Source: Ilyomonas sp965277535 (GTDB taxonomy: Bacteria; Bacteroidota; Bacteroidia; Chitinophagales; Chitinophagaceae). From it: a stretch of 64,000 nucleotides of DNA. The translations under genes were made by a program, and so were the position numbers. This document shows positions 33,964-43,589 of the stretch, one piece after another (positions within the stretch are counted from its first letter, which is position 1; each line of letters opens with the position of its first letter). The stretch is from positions 3,410,001 to 3,474,000 of the forward strand of contig OZ255825.1 of assembly GCA_965277535.1 (NCBI GenBank). Reading direction: 5' to 3'. The notes below the pieces were generated by a model. It had not been told where the DNA came from. It saw only the letters and a program-made list of their open reading frames with translations, and searched no databases.

Positions 33964-35562
33964 TTACAAAATAATGTTCTGCAACAACTCGCTTTTTTGT
34001 GGATGATCGGTGTTATAATGCAAGCCTCTGCTTTCTTTTCTAAGTGAAGCGCCTTTTACAATTAAGTAGCCAACGCTGATGATGTTTCTCAACTCAAATA
34101 ATTGTGGTGATACACGTGTGGCTTTGTATAGGGCTTCGGTTTCATCAAACAATAAATCCAACCGTTTTGAAGCACGGTGCAGTCGCACATCGGTGCGCAC
34201 AATGCCAACGTAATCGCTCATAATTTGCTGCAACTCTTTTACACTCTGCGTTATCAAAATCATTTCTTTAGGTTCAATAGTTCCCCGCTGATTCCAGTCG
34301 GGAATGCCCCTTTCAAACGCAATGCTGTCAACTACGTTAGCACTATCAATGTAAGCGCGATGGCCAAACACCATCGCTTCCAGCAAACTGTTGCTGGCAA
34401 GCCGGTTGGCGCCATGCAAGCCGGTGCTGGCGCATTCGCCACAGGCGTATAAATGTTGAATGGAAGTGCGTGCCCATTCATCTGTTTTAATGCCGCCGCA
34501 ACTGTAATGTGCCGCCGGTGCAACAGGTATCATTTGTTGCATTGTATCAATACCAATGCTCAGGCACTTTTCATAAATGTTAGGGAAATGATGAATAAAT
34601 TTTTCCTTATCCATGTGCCTGCAATCGAGATACACATGCTCCGTTCCTGTGCGCTTCATTTCGCTGTCAATGGCACGGGCAACAATATCGCGCGGAGCTA
34701 AATCCTTACGTGCATCATAACGTTCCATAAATGCTTCGCCATCTTTATTTCGTAAAATACCACCATCGCCGCGCACAGCTTCGGTTATTAAAAAAGAAGG
34801 CGATGTGCCAGGCTCGTACAAAGCCGTTGGATGAAACTGGATGAACTCCATATTTTCAATTCTCCCTTTCGCACGATATACCATGGCAACGCCATCGCCG
34901 GTTGCAATTTTTGGGTTGGTGGTGGTACGATACGCCTGCCCGCAGCCGCCTGTAGCCAGCACCGTTATTTTAGACAGAATGGTTTCGATGTTATTGGTTT
35001 CTTCATTCAACACATATACACCATAACAACAAATATCAGGTGTGGCTTTCGTTACAAGAAATCCCAAATGATGTTGTGTAATCAAATCCAAAACAAAGCA
35101 ATGCTTGATAAGCTGAATGTTTGAATGGTTTTGGATTTGCGATAATAATGCACGTTCCAACTCTTTGCCCGTAACATCTTTATGATGCAGGATGCGAAAC
35201 TCGCTGTGTCCGCCTTCACGTCCCAGAGCATATTCGCCCCTTTCATCTTTATCAAATTCGGCACCATAGCCAATAATTTCGTTGATGCGTTCAGGTCCTT
35301 CTTTCACCACAATTTCAACAATCTTTTCATTGCACAAACCATCGCCTGCAATCAGCGTGTCTTCAATGTGTTTATCATAGCTGTCTTTGGCTTCATCCAT
35401 CACGCCGGCAACGCCGCCCTGTGCGTATTTGGTGTTGGTTTCATCGGCGCTGGTTTTGGTGATGACTAAGATTTGTTTTTGCGGAAATTGTTGAGCGATT
35501 TTTAAAGCATACGTTAAGCCGGCGATGCCCGAGCCAATTACTAAAAAATCTGTTTGCTGCAT
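33964..35562 (-). CDS. nadB: L-aspartate oxidase
   Basis: A 532-residue flavoprotein that oxidises L-aspartate to iminoaspartate, the first step of de novo NAD synthesis. N-terminal FAD-binding GSGIAGLTYAL, KTSADETNTKYAQGGVAG, the HDTLIAGDGL-like EDTLIAGDGLC, the substrate segment QFHPTALY, and RDIVARAIDSEM with the C-terminal Arg-rich domain. Length and motifs are normal. No nadA/nadC next to it. Confidence 0.93.
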   Translation of the reverse strand: MQQTDFLVIGSGIAGLTYALKIAQQFPQKQILVITKTSADETNTKYAQGGVAGVMDEAKDSYDKHIEDTLIAGDGLCNEKIVEIVVKEGPERINEIIGYGAEFDKDERGEYALGREGGHSEFRILHHKDVTGKELERALLSQIQNHSNIQLIKHCFVLDLITQHHLGFLVTKATPDICCYGVYVLNEETNNIETILSKITVLATGGCGQAYRTTTNPKIATGDGVAMVYRAKGRIENMEFIQFHPTALYEPGTSPSFLITEAVRGDGGILRNKDGEAFMERYDARKDLAPRDIVARAIDSEMKRTGTEHVYLDCRHMDKEKFIHHFPNIYEKCLSIGIDTMQQMIPVAPAAHYSCGGIKTDEWARTSIQHLYACGECASTGLHGANRLASNSLLEAMVFGHRAYIDSANVVDSIAFERGIPDWNQRGTIEPKEMILITQSVKELQQIMSDYVGIVRTDVRLHRASKRLDLLFDETEALYKATRVSPQLFELRNIISVGYLIVKGASLRKESRGLHYNTDHPQKSELLQNIIL

Positions 35563-35675
35563 GTGTTATGATTTATGCGAAAACGTTGACAGAATCGTTC
35601 TTTCTATTCAAAGGCAAACATACTACTGATGTTGGAATGATGAATGAATGGGACAGGTTTGGTTTTGCCTATTTT

Positions 35676-37016
35676 TTATTTAGATAAATACGAACTTTCA
35701 AAACCTAATTTTTGTAAGCCATTTTGTATTTCGGGTACGCTCATAAACAACTTCCAAAGCAAGCCGCTGCGGTAGTTTTCAATCATCACAATTTGCGGCC
35801 CCTGGTCAATGGCGAGATAAGAATTTGCCACCCAGGCCTTACTTTCATTAAATGCATCTTTGAAGCCATATTCGCCCCATAATTTATCACCCAAATCATA
35901 ATAAAAATGCTTCAATGCTTTCATTGAATATTCAGGAGTATAAGGCATAGCTGAAAGAGCAGCCGTTGGTGCAATCGTGCCAAAATCATTGGTTGGCGAA
36001 AACGCATTGTAGCCATCATACGTGTCGCACGCCGTTAAGCCCCAGCAGTTCTCGCCATAACCTGCAAAATGGTTAGGGTTCAGAACACAATGTTTGTAAT
36101 TGATGAGCGTATGATTGTAGTTCTGTTGCCAATAGTCAGCATATTGGTCTTTTAAGCCGTGCGGGTTCAAGCCGAGAAAAGAATAATGCGTAAAAAAAAG
36201 CGGTCCGCCATAATCAAAACCCAATGGCAACTTCACGCTATAAAACTCTTTGCCATTGATGAAATGATTGCTTTGCGCCCAGCAGTTGTCATATACTTTT
36301 TTAGAGATGGAATAGGTGGGCGAAGAAGCTGCAAGGATATATGTGATTAACGTCTCGTTCCAGCCGCGCAGTTCAAAGTTCATTGCCCAGCCGTTGTTAG
36401 GGCTCCAGTGCCAATACAGCAAATCCAAACCACCGCGCGTGTGCCAGCTCCATTCCACTTCGTTCCATAACCAGGTAATACGGTTGCGAAGCTCTTCTTC
36501 ATTGTTGTTTTTGCCAGAAAAATATTGTCTTGCACAAAGCAAGCCCTGAAACAAAAAAGAAGTCTCTACCAAATCGCCGCCGTCATCTTTTCTGCCGAAT
36601 GGAATGGTTTTGCCGGTTGCGCCATCCATCCAATGTGGAAATACACCATGATAAGAAGCCGCTTTTGCCAAAAATTTTACTGTTTTTAAAAGATGATTTA
36701 CGGCCGTATCGCGATTGATCCATCTGCGTTCGGTAGCCACAATAATTGCCATAATGCCAAAGCCACTGCCACCGGTAGTTACTACTTCGTCGCCGTAATC
36801 GTAGGCTTTGTTGCTGCGTTCGCGGGCAAGACCACTCACGGGATGCGCATAGTCCCAGAAATACCGGAAGGTTTGTTTTTGCACTAAATCCAACAGAGCA
36901 GAATCAGATAAGTTTTTCGGACGATTGACAGCATTGAAAGTAGCCCCATTTTTTTGTGCATTTACAAACGCTGCAATCAGCAAAAACAAAAAGAGGAATG
37001 CTTTTTTCATAGGCAA
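35676..37016 (-). CDS. GH144/PF10091-type glucanase
   Basis: A 446-residue secreted protein: signal peptide (MPMKKAFLFLFLLIAAFVNA), then an (alpha/alpha)6-barrel 'glucoamylase' PF10091 domain with QTFRYFWDYAHPVSGLARERS, GGSGFGIMAIIVATER, and the acidic DDGGDLVETSFLFQGLL segment expected to hold catalytic residues. The family includes the endo-beta-1,2-glucanase of Chitinophaga pinensis (GH144), so cleavage of cyclic or linear beta-1,2-glucan is likely. A 12-mer-like word sits inside the signal peptide region. Stands alone. Confidence 0.83.
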   Translation of the reverse strand: MPMKKAFLFLFLLIAAFVNAQKNGATFNAVNRPKNLSDSALLDLVQKQTFRYFWDYAHPVSGLARERSNKAYDYGDEVVTTGGSGFGIMAIIVATERRWINRDTAVNHLLKTVKFLAKAASYHGVFPHWMDGATGKTIPFGRKDDGGDLVETSFLFQGLLCARQYFSGKNNNEEELRNRITWLWNEVEWSWHTRGGLDLLYWHWSPNNGWAMNFELRGWNETLITYILAASSPTYSISKKVYDNCWAQSNHFINGKEFYSVKLPLGFDYGGPLFFTHYSFLGLNPHGLKDQYADYWQQNYNHTLINYKHCVLNPNHFAGYGENCWGLTACDTYDGYNAFSPTNDFGTIAPTAALSAMPYTPEYSMKALKHFYYDLGDKLWGEYGFKDAFNESKAWVANSYLAIDQGPQIVMIENYRSGLLWKLFMSVPEIQNGLQKLGFESSYLSK

Positions 37017-37076
37017 TTTGTTAGGAACGAATGTACAAAGGTAGCTTTGAAAAAGATTTCCGGTTTACTTTACACT

Positions 37077-37394
37077 ATGATTGTTTTTATTAAAGAAAAC
37101 AGCCCGTTAGCAAGATTTGCTGCTCGAAAACTGCGATCGAATGCAGCAGCCATTGTGATAAATAAAACCATTCATTTATGGGGCGCTTCGCGAAATGAGT
37201 TTTTGCAATCGCCATCCTGGGTGCGGCACGAGGTGGCTCATATTTATCAATATAAAAAATGGAAGATTATTCCTTTTATCGTTTTGTATTTGTATCAAAG
37301 TGTGCTTAACGGATACTACAACAATCGCTTTGAAAGGGAAGCGCGGGGAGAAGAAAATAACGTTGCGATATTAAACAACATTACGTTTCGGTAA
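37077..37394 (+). CDS. Small HExxH zincin-like protein, 105 aa
   Basis: From the ATG at 37077 a 105-residue protein contains SWVRHEVAHIYQYKKW, an HExxH zinc site, and farther on YYNNRFEREARGEEN, where the E-x-x-A is placed as the third zinc ligand in DUF4157-type metalloproteases. The arrangement matches a minimal gluzincin/eCIS-core-like fold without its usual extra domains. It lies opposite its neighbours and overlaps the 3' end of birA by 24 nt tail to tail. Substrate unknown. Confidence 0.7.
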   Translation: MIVFIKENSPLARFAARKLRSNAAAIVINKTIHLWGASRNEFLQSPSWVRHEVAHIYQYKKWKIIPFIVLYLYQSVLNGYYNNRFEREARGEENNVAILNNITFR

Positions 37395-38129
37395 TACCCA
37401 TTCTACTTCGCCGAAGGCAAACTGCGGTTGCAAGCCTTCTTTTACTTCCAGCATACCGGAAGCAGTAACCCCTTCAATAATTCCGGTAAAAACAACAGCC
37501 CCTTTTTTCAATGTTACTTTTTGGGCCCGCTTATAAAGTGCATTATTATAATCAATCAAAATGCTTTCTTTATCCGTTTGTAACTGATCGTAACGTTGTT
37601 GCAGGCACTCGCAAAGTTCTTTTGCCAAAGCCACCACATCGTAAGTTTTACCGGTAATTTGTTTTAGCGAAACAGGATTCGGTAACGAGGCATCAAAATG
37701 GGTTTGATTGATGTTCATTCCAATACCAGCCACGCACCACTGCCATTCATTGCCTCTGAAGCTGTTTTCAATTAGAATGCCTGCTGCCTTTCTGTCATCC
37801 CAATAAACATCATTCGTCCATTTGATAGAGATGTTGTCAACCGCATATTTTTTAAAGAAATCATAACAAGCCAAAGCAACGGTTGCAGTTATGTAAAAGC
37901 TGTTTGACACAGCTAAATGAACGCCGGGCTGTAACAAAACCGATAAAATAATATTCTCGCCAGCACCGCTGTTCCAACTTTTTCCGCGGCTGCCTTTGCC
38001 CTTCGTTTGGTGGTGCGCAAACCAGGCTTCACCCCATTTGGCAGCCCCTTTTTGTGCGGCTGCCATGGCATAGTTGTTGGTGCTGTCAACCGCTAAAAGT
38101 TCTGTGAAAGGTTTACCAATACTTTGCAT
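37371..38129 (-). CDS. birA: Biotin--acetyl-CoA-carboxylase ligase
   Basis: A 252-residue biotin protein ligase without an N-terminal HTH, so enzyme only. Motifs: KGKGSRGKSWNS (the GRGRxGRxW loop that holds biotinyl-AMP), SIKWTNDVYWDDRKAAGILIE, and IGMNINQ. The C-terminal SH3-like domain is present. It attaches biotin to acetyl-CoA carboxylase. Divergent from the rsfS operon. Confidence 0.93.
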   Translation of the reverse strand: MQSIGKPFTELLAVDSTNNYAMAAAQKGAAKWGEAWFAHHQTKGKGSRGKSWNSGAGENIILSVLLQPGVHLAVSNSFYITATVALACYDFFKKYAVDNISIKWTNDVYWDDRKAAGILIENSFRGNEWQWCVAGIGMNINQTHFDASLPNPVSLKQITGKTYDVVALAKELCECLQQRYDQLQTDKESILIDYNNALYKRAQKVTLKKGAVVFTGIIEGVTASGMLEVKEGLQPQFAFGEVEWVLPKRNVV

Positions 38130-38309
38130 AAATAAGGTTGAGGTAAAATTATTACATACATTTGCTAAGATAGTTTATCAGCCGCTTTTGCTATTGCAAA
38201 GCAACTGTAAACATAGTCTGACAAAGTAAAAAGCAACTAATAATATCTTCTGTTAGATTACTAACTTAAGAACAAAAACGAATCAAACTTTAAAACTTCA
38301 TTTTTTTAT

Positions 38310-38717
38310 TTGGCACCACTATCTATTTTAGCTACGCGCACCGTTCAGAAAAGAGGGAAGCTTACCGCAAATTCACGACTATATAAATCAATCATTAAAG
38401 CTATCCGCGACAAGAAAGGAGAGAATATAATTTCTCTTGATCTTAGAAAAATACCGGAAGCTGTAGCTGATTTTTTTATTGTTTGTGAGGCTACCAGCAG
38501 CATTCAAATTAAAGCCATTGCCGATTATGTGCAGGACCAGGTAAAACTGCAATGTGACGAAAATCCTTATAAATTTGAAGGCTATCAATCGTTGCAATGG
38601 GTGCTGCTTGATTATGTAAACATTGTGGTTCACGTTATGCATCCTGAATCACGTAGGTTTTATAAACTGGAAGACATGTGGAGTGATGCCGAAATAAAAG
38701 GGCATGATGAAGAATAG
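38310..38717 (+). CDS. rsfS: Ribosome silencing factor
   Basis: A 135-residue RsfS/DUF143 protein that binds uL14 and blocks subunit joining in starvation. Diagnostic text: KAIRDKKGENIISLDLRKIPEAVADFFIVCEATSS and HVMHPESRRFYKLEDMWSDA. No in-frame ATG exists between the upstream stop (38262-38264) and the core domain; TTG at 38310 (M-A-P-L-S-I-L) is the only good start. Head of a rsfS-ftsH-lutC unit. Confidence 0.93.
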   Translation: MAPLSILATRTVQKRGKLTANSRLYKSIIKAIRDKKGENIISLDLRKIPEAVADFFIVCEATSSIQIKAIADYVQDQVKLQCDENPYKFEGYQSLQWVLLDYVNIVVHVMHPESRRFYKLEDMWSDAEIKGHDEE

Positions 38718-38751
38718 TTTTTAATTGTAAACATTTTTTGGAATTATTGAT

Positions 38752-40824
38752 ATGGCACAAGAAGAGAAAAGAAACCGACCTAATTTTTTTGATAAAAACG
38801 GAACGAGCGAAGACCGTAATCCTGCTAACAAGAAAGGGCCGCGGTTAAGCATTTACTGGATTTATGCAATTATTGCAGCTATCATACTTGGATATGGTTA
38901 TTTAAAACAAACCACGCCCGACTTAACAATCACTACGCTTCAGGAGTTTCAGCAAAACATGCTGGCACAAGGCGATGTTCAGCAATTGGGGCTGGTTACT
39001 AACAAAAGCACGGTTCGGGTTTATGTAAAAGCAGAAAGCTTAAGCAAGCCGTTTTACATCAACAAATTCAAAAGAACATTGGATCCGTCTAAAATTGAAG
39101 GACCATTATTTGAATTTCAGGTAACGGATTGGACAAGCTTTCACCGGGCAATGGATGATTTTTATCAATCGCACCCTACTGTTCCACATGTTCAGGAAAA
39201 TGTAGCTGATGAAGTACAATGGTTTGGCCCGGTTGCCAATATTTTATTTACGTTTTTACTGATGGCAGGCTTGTGGATTTTGCTCATGCGCAAAGTGGGC
39301 GGACCTGCAGGCGGTGGCGGGCCAGGTGGTATTTTCAACATTGGCAAATCGAAAGCGCAATTGTTTGAAAAAGGCACAAAAGTAAACATCACGTTTGCGG
39401 ATGTTGCCGGGCTTGATGAAGCCAAAGTGGAAGTAATGGAGATTGTTGATTTTTTAAAATTTCCAAAAAAGTACACTGCGTTGGGTGGTAAAATTCCCAA
39501 AGGAGCTCTGCTGATTGGCCCTCCCGGCACGGGCAAAACTTTATTGGCAAAAGCAATGGCTGGCGAAGCGCAGGTTCCGTTTTTTAGCATGAGCGGTTCC
39601 GATTTTGTTGAACTTTTTGTAGGCGTAGGTGCGAGCCGTGTAAGAGATTTATTTAAGCAGGCAAGAGAAAAATCGCCCTGTATTATTTTTATTGATGAGA
39701 TAGATGCTATTGGCCGTGCCCGTGGGCGCAACGCTATTATGAGCAACGATGAGCGCGAAAACACATTGAACCAGTTGCTGGTAGAAATGGATGGTTTTAG
39801 CGGCGAAACTGGTATAATCATTTTGGCAGCTACCAACCGTCCTGATGTGTTGGATACGGCTTTATTGCGTCCCGGTCGTTTTGATAGACAGATTTCAATT
39901 GATCGTCCTGATGTAAAAGGTCGTGAGCAAATTTTTAAAGTGCATTTGAAGCCTATCAAAATTTCGCAAACGCTCGATGTTAATAAACTGGCTGAACAAA
40001 CGCCTGGCTTTGCCGGTGCCGATATTGCTAATGTTTGTAACGAAGCCGCTTTAATAGCTGCCCGCAAAGGTAAAGAAGCGGTGGATATGAGCGATTTTCA
40101 GGATGCAATTGACCGTGTAATTGGTGGTTTGGAAAAGAAAAACAAAATCATCTCTCCGGAAGAAAAAGAAATCATTGCTTACCATGAAGCCGGACATGCG
40201 ATTTGCGGCTGGTTTTTAGAGCATGCTTATCCGTTATTAAAAGTAACCATTGTACCGAGAGGTACAGCAGCATTGGGTTACGCGCAGTACACACCCAAAG
40301 AGCAATATCTTTATAACACCGATCAGCTGAATGACCAGATTTGTATGACGCTGGGTGGACGCGCGGCAGAGGAAATTTTCTTTGGAAAAATATCAACCGG
40401 CGCCAGTAACGACTTACAGCAGATAACAAAGACGGCATATTCAATGATTACGGTGTATGGTATGAATGATAAGATTGGCAACATTAGCTATTACGATCCG
40501 CAGGCAGAAAATACATTCACCAAACCGTTTAGTGAAGAAACCGGTAAGATGATAGATGAAGAAGTGAGAAAGATGATTGACATTTCTTATGAAAGAACAA
40601 AAGCCTTACTGATAGACAAAAGAGAAGAAGTGGAAAAGCTTGCCAAAGAACTTTTAACCAAAGAGGTTTTGTTTAAAAGTGATGTTGAAGAATTAATAGG
40701 CAAGCGTCCTTATGAAGAAAAGAAACTTTTGGAAGTAGATGAAAGCAGCCATCATGAAAAAGGAACGATTGATGAAGGCGTTCCCCCTTATGACAGCAGC
40801 TTAAAGACTCCTAATCTTGCATAG
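38752..40824 (+). CDS. ftsH: ATP-dependent zinc metalloprotease FtsH
   Basis: A 690-residue membrane-anchored AAA protease. Membrane segments at about 33-52 and 160-180 flank a periplasmic domain; Walker A GPPGTGKT (256-263), Walker B FIDEIDAIG, SRH region ATNRPDVLDTALLRPGRFDR, zinc site HEAGH (478-482). Degrades misfolded membrane proteins and regulatory proteins such as LpxC. Starts 34 bp after rsfS and ends 3 bp before the LUD-domain gene. Confidence 0.96.
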   Translation: MAQEEKRNRPNFFDKNGTSEDRNPANKKGPRLSIYWIYAIIAAIILGYGYLKQTTPDLTITTLQEFQQNMLAQGDVQQLGLVTNKSTVRVYVKAESLSKPFYINKFKRTLDPSKIEGPLFEFQVTDWTSFHRAMDDFYQSHPTVPHVQENVADEVQWFGPVANILFTFLLMAGLWILLMRKVGGPAGGGGPGGIFNIGKSKAQLFEKGTKVNITFADVAGLDEAKVEVMEIVDFLKFPKKYTALGGKIPKGALLIGPPGTGKTLLAKAMAGEAQVPFFSMSGSDFVELFVGVGASRVRDLFKQAREKSPCIIFIDEIDAIGRARGRNAIMSNDERENTLNQLLVEMDGFSGETGIIILAATNRPDVLDTALLRPGRFDRQISIDRPDVKGREQIFKVHLKPIKISQTLDVNKLAEQTPGFAGADIANVCNEAALIAARKGKEAVDMSDFQDAIDRVIGGLEKKNKIISPEEKEIIAYHEAGHAICGWFLEHAYPLLKVTIVPRGTAALGYAQYTPKEQYLYNTDQLNDQICMTLGGRAAEEIFFGKISTGASNDLQQITKTAYSMITVYGMNDKIGNISYYDPQAENTFTKPFSEETGKMIDEEVRKMIDISYERTKALLIDKREEVEKLAKELLTKEVLFKSDVEELIGKRPYEEKKLLEVDESSHHEKGTIDEGVPPYDSSLKTPNLA

Positions 40825-40827
40825 AAA

Positions 40828-41454
40828 ATGAGTGTAGGAAAAGAACACATTTTAAATAAAATAAGGCAGGCACTGACGCAATCAGTGCCTGTTCCATTTC
40901 CGCAAAGTGAAGGAACAAAGGCCATTTTTAAGCCATTAGAACAAGATTTAGAAGTAGAATTTGCAGAGAATTTTACAAAGCTGCTGGGGCGTTTTTCTTT
41001 TTGCGCCGATTTTGCCGAACTGGTGCAACAGCTAAATGAGTTGATAGCAGCCCGCAAGTGGGAGAATATTTATTGCAGGGAAGATGCGATTAAAGAAGCA
41101 TTGGCGCAAAGCAATTTTGCTCCTGATTATACAAATGATCTCGCGGGTTGTGACGCTTCTATCACATCATGCGAGCAACTAATTGCCCGAACCGGAAGCA
41201 TTGTAATGAGTGCAGCCCAGCAAAGCGGCAGAACAACAAGCGTGTATGCTCCGGTTCACATTTGCATTGCTTCTACAAGCCAGTTGGTGTACGATATTAA
41301 GGATGCGTTGCAAAATGTACAGCAGAAGTATGCGAAGTTGCCTTCACTCATCACTTTAGCTACCGGACCCAGCCGCACAGCGGATATTGAAAAAACCTTG
41401 GTGGTTGGTGTACACGGGCCTAAGGAAGTGTTTTGTTTTTTGGTGCAGGACTGA
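40828..41454 (+). CDS. LUD-domain protein (LutC/YkgG-like)
   Basis: A 208-residue protein with the LUD domain: AEQ/CEQLIARTGSIVMSAAQQSGRTTSVYAPVHICIA and the terminal ITLATGPSRTADIEKTLVVGVHGPKEV, as in LutC of the lactate-utilisation complex. lutA and lutB are absent here, so the role may differ. Only 3 nt after ftsH, so almost certainly cotranscribed, an arrangement I recall in other Bacteroidota. Confidence 0.85.
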   Translation: MSVGKEHILNKIRQALTQSVPVPFPQSEGTKAIFKPLEQDLEVEFAENFTKLLGRFSFCADFAELVQQLNELIAARKWENIYCREDAIKEALAQSNFAPDYTNDLAGCDASITSCEQLIARTGSIVMSAAQQSGRTTSVYAPVHICIASTSQLVYDIKDALQNVQQKYAKLPSLITLATGPSRTADIEKTLVVGVHGPKEVFCFLVQD

Positions 41455-41567
41455 TATGCTTTTTCTGTACAAAGCTCACCGCTCGTAGCTTTTAGGAGGA
41501 CATAAAATGAAAAAATTAGAGTCTTCTTTTGTTTTGCACCTTTTTTATTCATTACAATAAATAAAAA

Positions 41568-41591
41568 TGCCTGCATATAATTATGCAGGCA
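41568..41591. terminator. Hairpin between convergent genes
   Basis: TGCCTGCATA (41568-41577) pairs perfectly with TATGCAGGCA (41582-41591). It lies between the LUD gene and the small minus-strand gene. A-rich text on the left would serve the minus-strand gene as a U-tract. Confidence 0.65.
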
Positions 41592-41618
41592 CTACTTATA
41601 GTTATTAAACCCAAAATA

Positions 41619-41831
41619 TTAAACGATGGTATTTCTTCTCGACAACATCTTTCTGGCTGAAAGGTCTTGCGTTTTACGGTTGCGTTGAATCTTCCATAAA
41701 TCAACGATACCGAAAGATTTATCATGCCCGGTGAAGTTGCTGTTGGCTACAGTTTCTTTTACTTCACTGGTTAAGTTTTTAAGTTCTTCTGCACCTATAT
41801 TAATTATGGTGCTTTTGTTGTTACTGTTCAT
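41619..41831 (-). CDS. Small hypothetical peptide, 70 aa
   Basis: A 70-residue protein (MNSNNKSTIINIGAEELKNLTSEVKE..., then FGIVDLWKIQRNRKTQ) with an N-terminal amphipathic helix and a Lys/Arg-rich end. The GIVDLWKIQR stretch recalls a family of short conserved Chitinophagaceae peptides of unknown role. It has its own hairpin downstream. Not an obvious shadow of any other gene. Confidence 0.55.
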   Translation of the reverse strand: MNSNNKSTIINIGAEELKNLTSEVKETVANSNFTGHDKSFGIVDLWKIQRNRKTQDLSARKMLSRRNTIV

Positions 41832-41987
41832 ACATTCTGTTTTTTAATGTTCACAAATCAGCAAGCCTTCGTTTTTGTGCAATTTGTAATTTCTTTTCTC
41901 TTCTGCAGAAGATAGAAGAAAGGGATATTTTACTTTTACCGCGGGTTTTGTTTTTATACCTTTTTTAAAATTGTACCACAAAGATAT

Positions 41988-42030
41988 AAACGATTAAACG
42001 ATTAAACAAACAAAGTCTGTTTAATCGTTT
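41988..42030. repeat. Tandem and inverted repeat of AAACGATT
   Basis: AAACGATTAAAC appears twice in tandem (41988-41999 and 41996-42007) and once inverted as GTTTAATCGTTT (42019-42030), a perfect 12-bp dyad with an 11-nt loop. It is upstream of the broken MBL gene; it might be an operator or a hairpin in the leader. Confidence 0.5.
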
Positions 42031-42120
42031 AAATTAACATTTTATTGATTGGCCTTTTAGCATTTTGGAGAACAAGTATTATTCTTGCAAAACCAAAAAC
42101 ACCGTTCAATTTGGATAAAA

Positions 42121-43557
42121 ATGAAGATTGCTTTTCATGGTGCTGCACGCAAAGTACCGGCTCTAAACACTTACTCACTTTAGAAAAAGGAACTCAGATT
42201 TTATTGGACTGCGGCATGTTTCAAGGCATGGGAGATGTTACTAATGCTTTAAACGGCAGTTTTGGTTTTGATGTAAAAGAGGTAAATCATTTATTGTTGT
42301 CCCACGCTCACATTGATCATTGTGGATCAATCCCCAAACTGATAAAAGAAGGTTTTGCAGGAACCATTTATTGCACGGCTGCTACCCGTACCTGGCTTTA
42401 TTGCTGTTGCAGGACTCGGCAGATATTCAGCGCAATGAATCCAATTTTCACAACACACATCACAAGGAAAACAATGAGGCAGTAGTGCCTTTATATACTT
42501 TGGAAGATGTTGAAAAGACTGCACAATTGTTTACTATTGTCGAATTAGACACATGGATCACCATTGAGGAAGGAATAGAAGTGTTTTACAACAATACAGG
42601 GCATATCATTGGCAGCGCAGGCATCACTTTAAGAATAAAAGAAAATGAGGAAACCAAAACGGTTCATTTTAGTGGAGATCTTGGCAGATATCATGATGTG
42701 ATTTGTGCCCGCCACAATGCTTTCTACAAGCCGATTTTATAATTATTGAAAGCAGGTATGGCAATAGTCTGCACCAAAATCAATCCGGCACATTAGATAT
42801 ATTGTTGAAGCACATCAGGCATACCTGTGTTGAGAAAGGAGGTAAGCTCATCATTCCGGCTTTTAGTGTTGGCCGAACCAAGGAATTGTTGTATTTCCTC
42901 AACCAGTTAAGTCTTGAAAAACGATTGCCCGAAGTACCTGTGATTGTAGATAGCCCGTTAAGCAATGAAACCACACAAGTAGTAAAAAAATATCCGGCTT
43001 TGTTTAACGAGCGATTGCAAAAAGTATTAGAGGTTGATGATGATCCGTTCAGTTTTCCGGAATTGTATTTTACCCAAACGGTTGAAGAAAGCAAGATATT
43101 GGAACACAAAACCGAGCCTTGCATTATCATTTCAGCCAGTGGCATTGCAGACGCCGGGCGTATTCGTTTTCACATAAAAAACAACATTGAGTTTGAACGA
43201 AACACCATTTTGCTGGTTGGCTATTGCGATCCGCATTCACTGGGTGGTCAGTTGATGAATGGAGCAAAAGAAGTAAAAATAAACGGGCAGGAACTGGTGG
43301 TGAATGCAGAAATAGAAGTAATGCGAAGCATGAGTGCACACGGTGATATGGATGATTTGTGCCGCTATCTTTCTTATCAGGAAATAAGCAGTGTGAGTGG
43401 TACTTATATTGTGCATGGTGAATATGGCGTACAGCAGGATTTTATGAAGAAGTTACTACAAAAAGGCTATGAACACGTACTTGTTCCCGACATGCACACA
43501 GTCTGTGGTTTAAATGAAACGAAAACTACAGAAGCAACGGAGCCGACTTTTGTATGA
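42121..43557 (+). pseudogene. Beta-CASP metallo-beta-lactamase-fold RNase/hydrolase with three frameshifts
   Basis: Starting at ATG 42121 (MKIAFHGAARKV) the product is a ~460-residue MBL-fold beta-CASP protein (motif 2 SHAHIDH, later HFSGDLGR, ESRYGN, PAFSVGRTKELLYFLNQL, SASGIADAGR, SAHGD). The frame is broken three times, each time by loss of one base: near 42156/42157 (GTA-CC for GTAACC), 42389/42390 (CGT-AC for CGTGAC) and about 42702-42704 (ATTTG for ATTTTG). Net change is -3, so the last part is again in the first frame, but the residues between are lost. It is inactive as written. Intact relatives act on RNA ends. Sequencing error is possible, but nearby long genes are clean. Confidence 0.85.
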
Positions 43558-43589
43558 TAAAAAATTAAGAGGATACTTCTCAAAAAAAT

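Noticed and set aside
36954..37076. Extension of the HExxH protein
   Set aside because: It overlaps the signal peptide region of the GH144-like gene on the other strand and has no protein-like pattern.
37594..38126. Antisense frames within birA, tamB, ftsH and the PUL genes
   Set aside because: Many long opposite-strand frames exist (e.g. 39192-40067, 52854-53414), but they lack start signals, domains and sensible composition, and arise from codon bias of the true genes.
42045..42485. Independent short MBL protein
   Set aside because: It is the middle part of one frameshifted gene that begins at 42121; the N-terminal residues before the first deletion make no sense in this frame.
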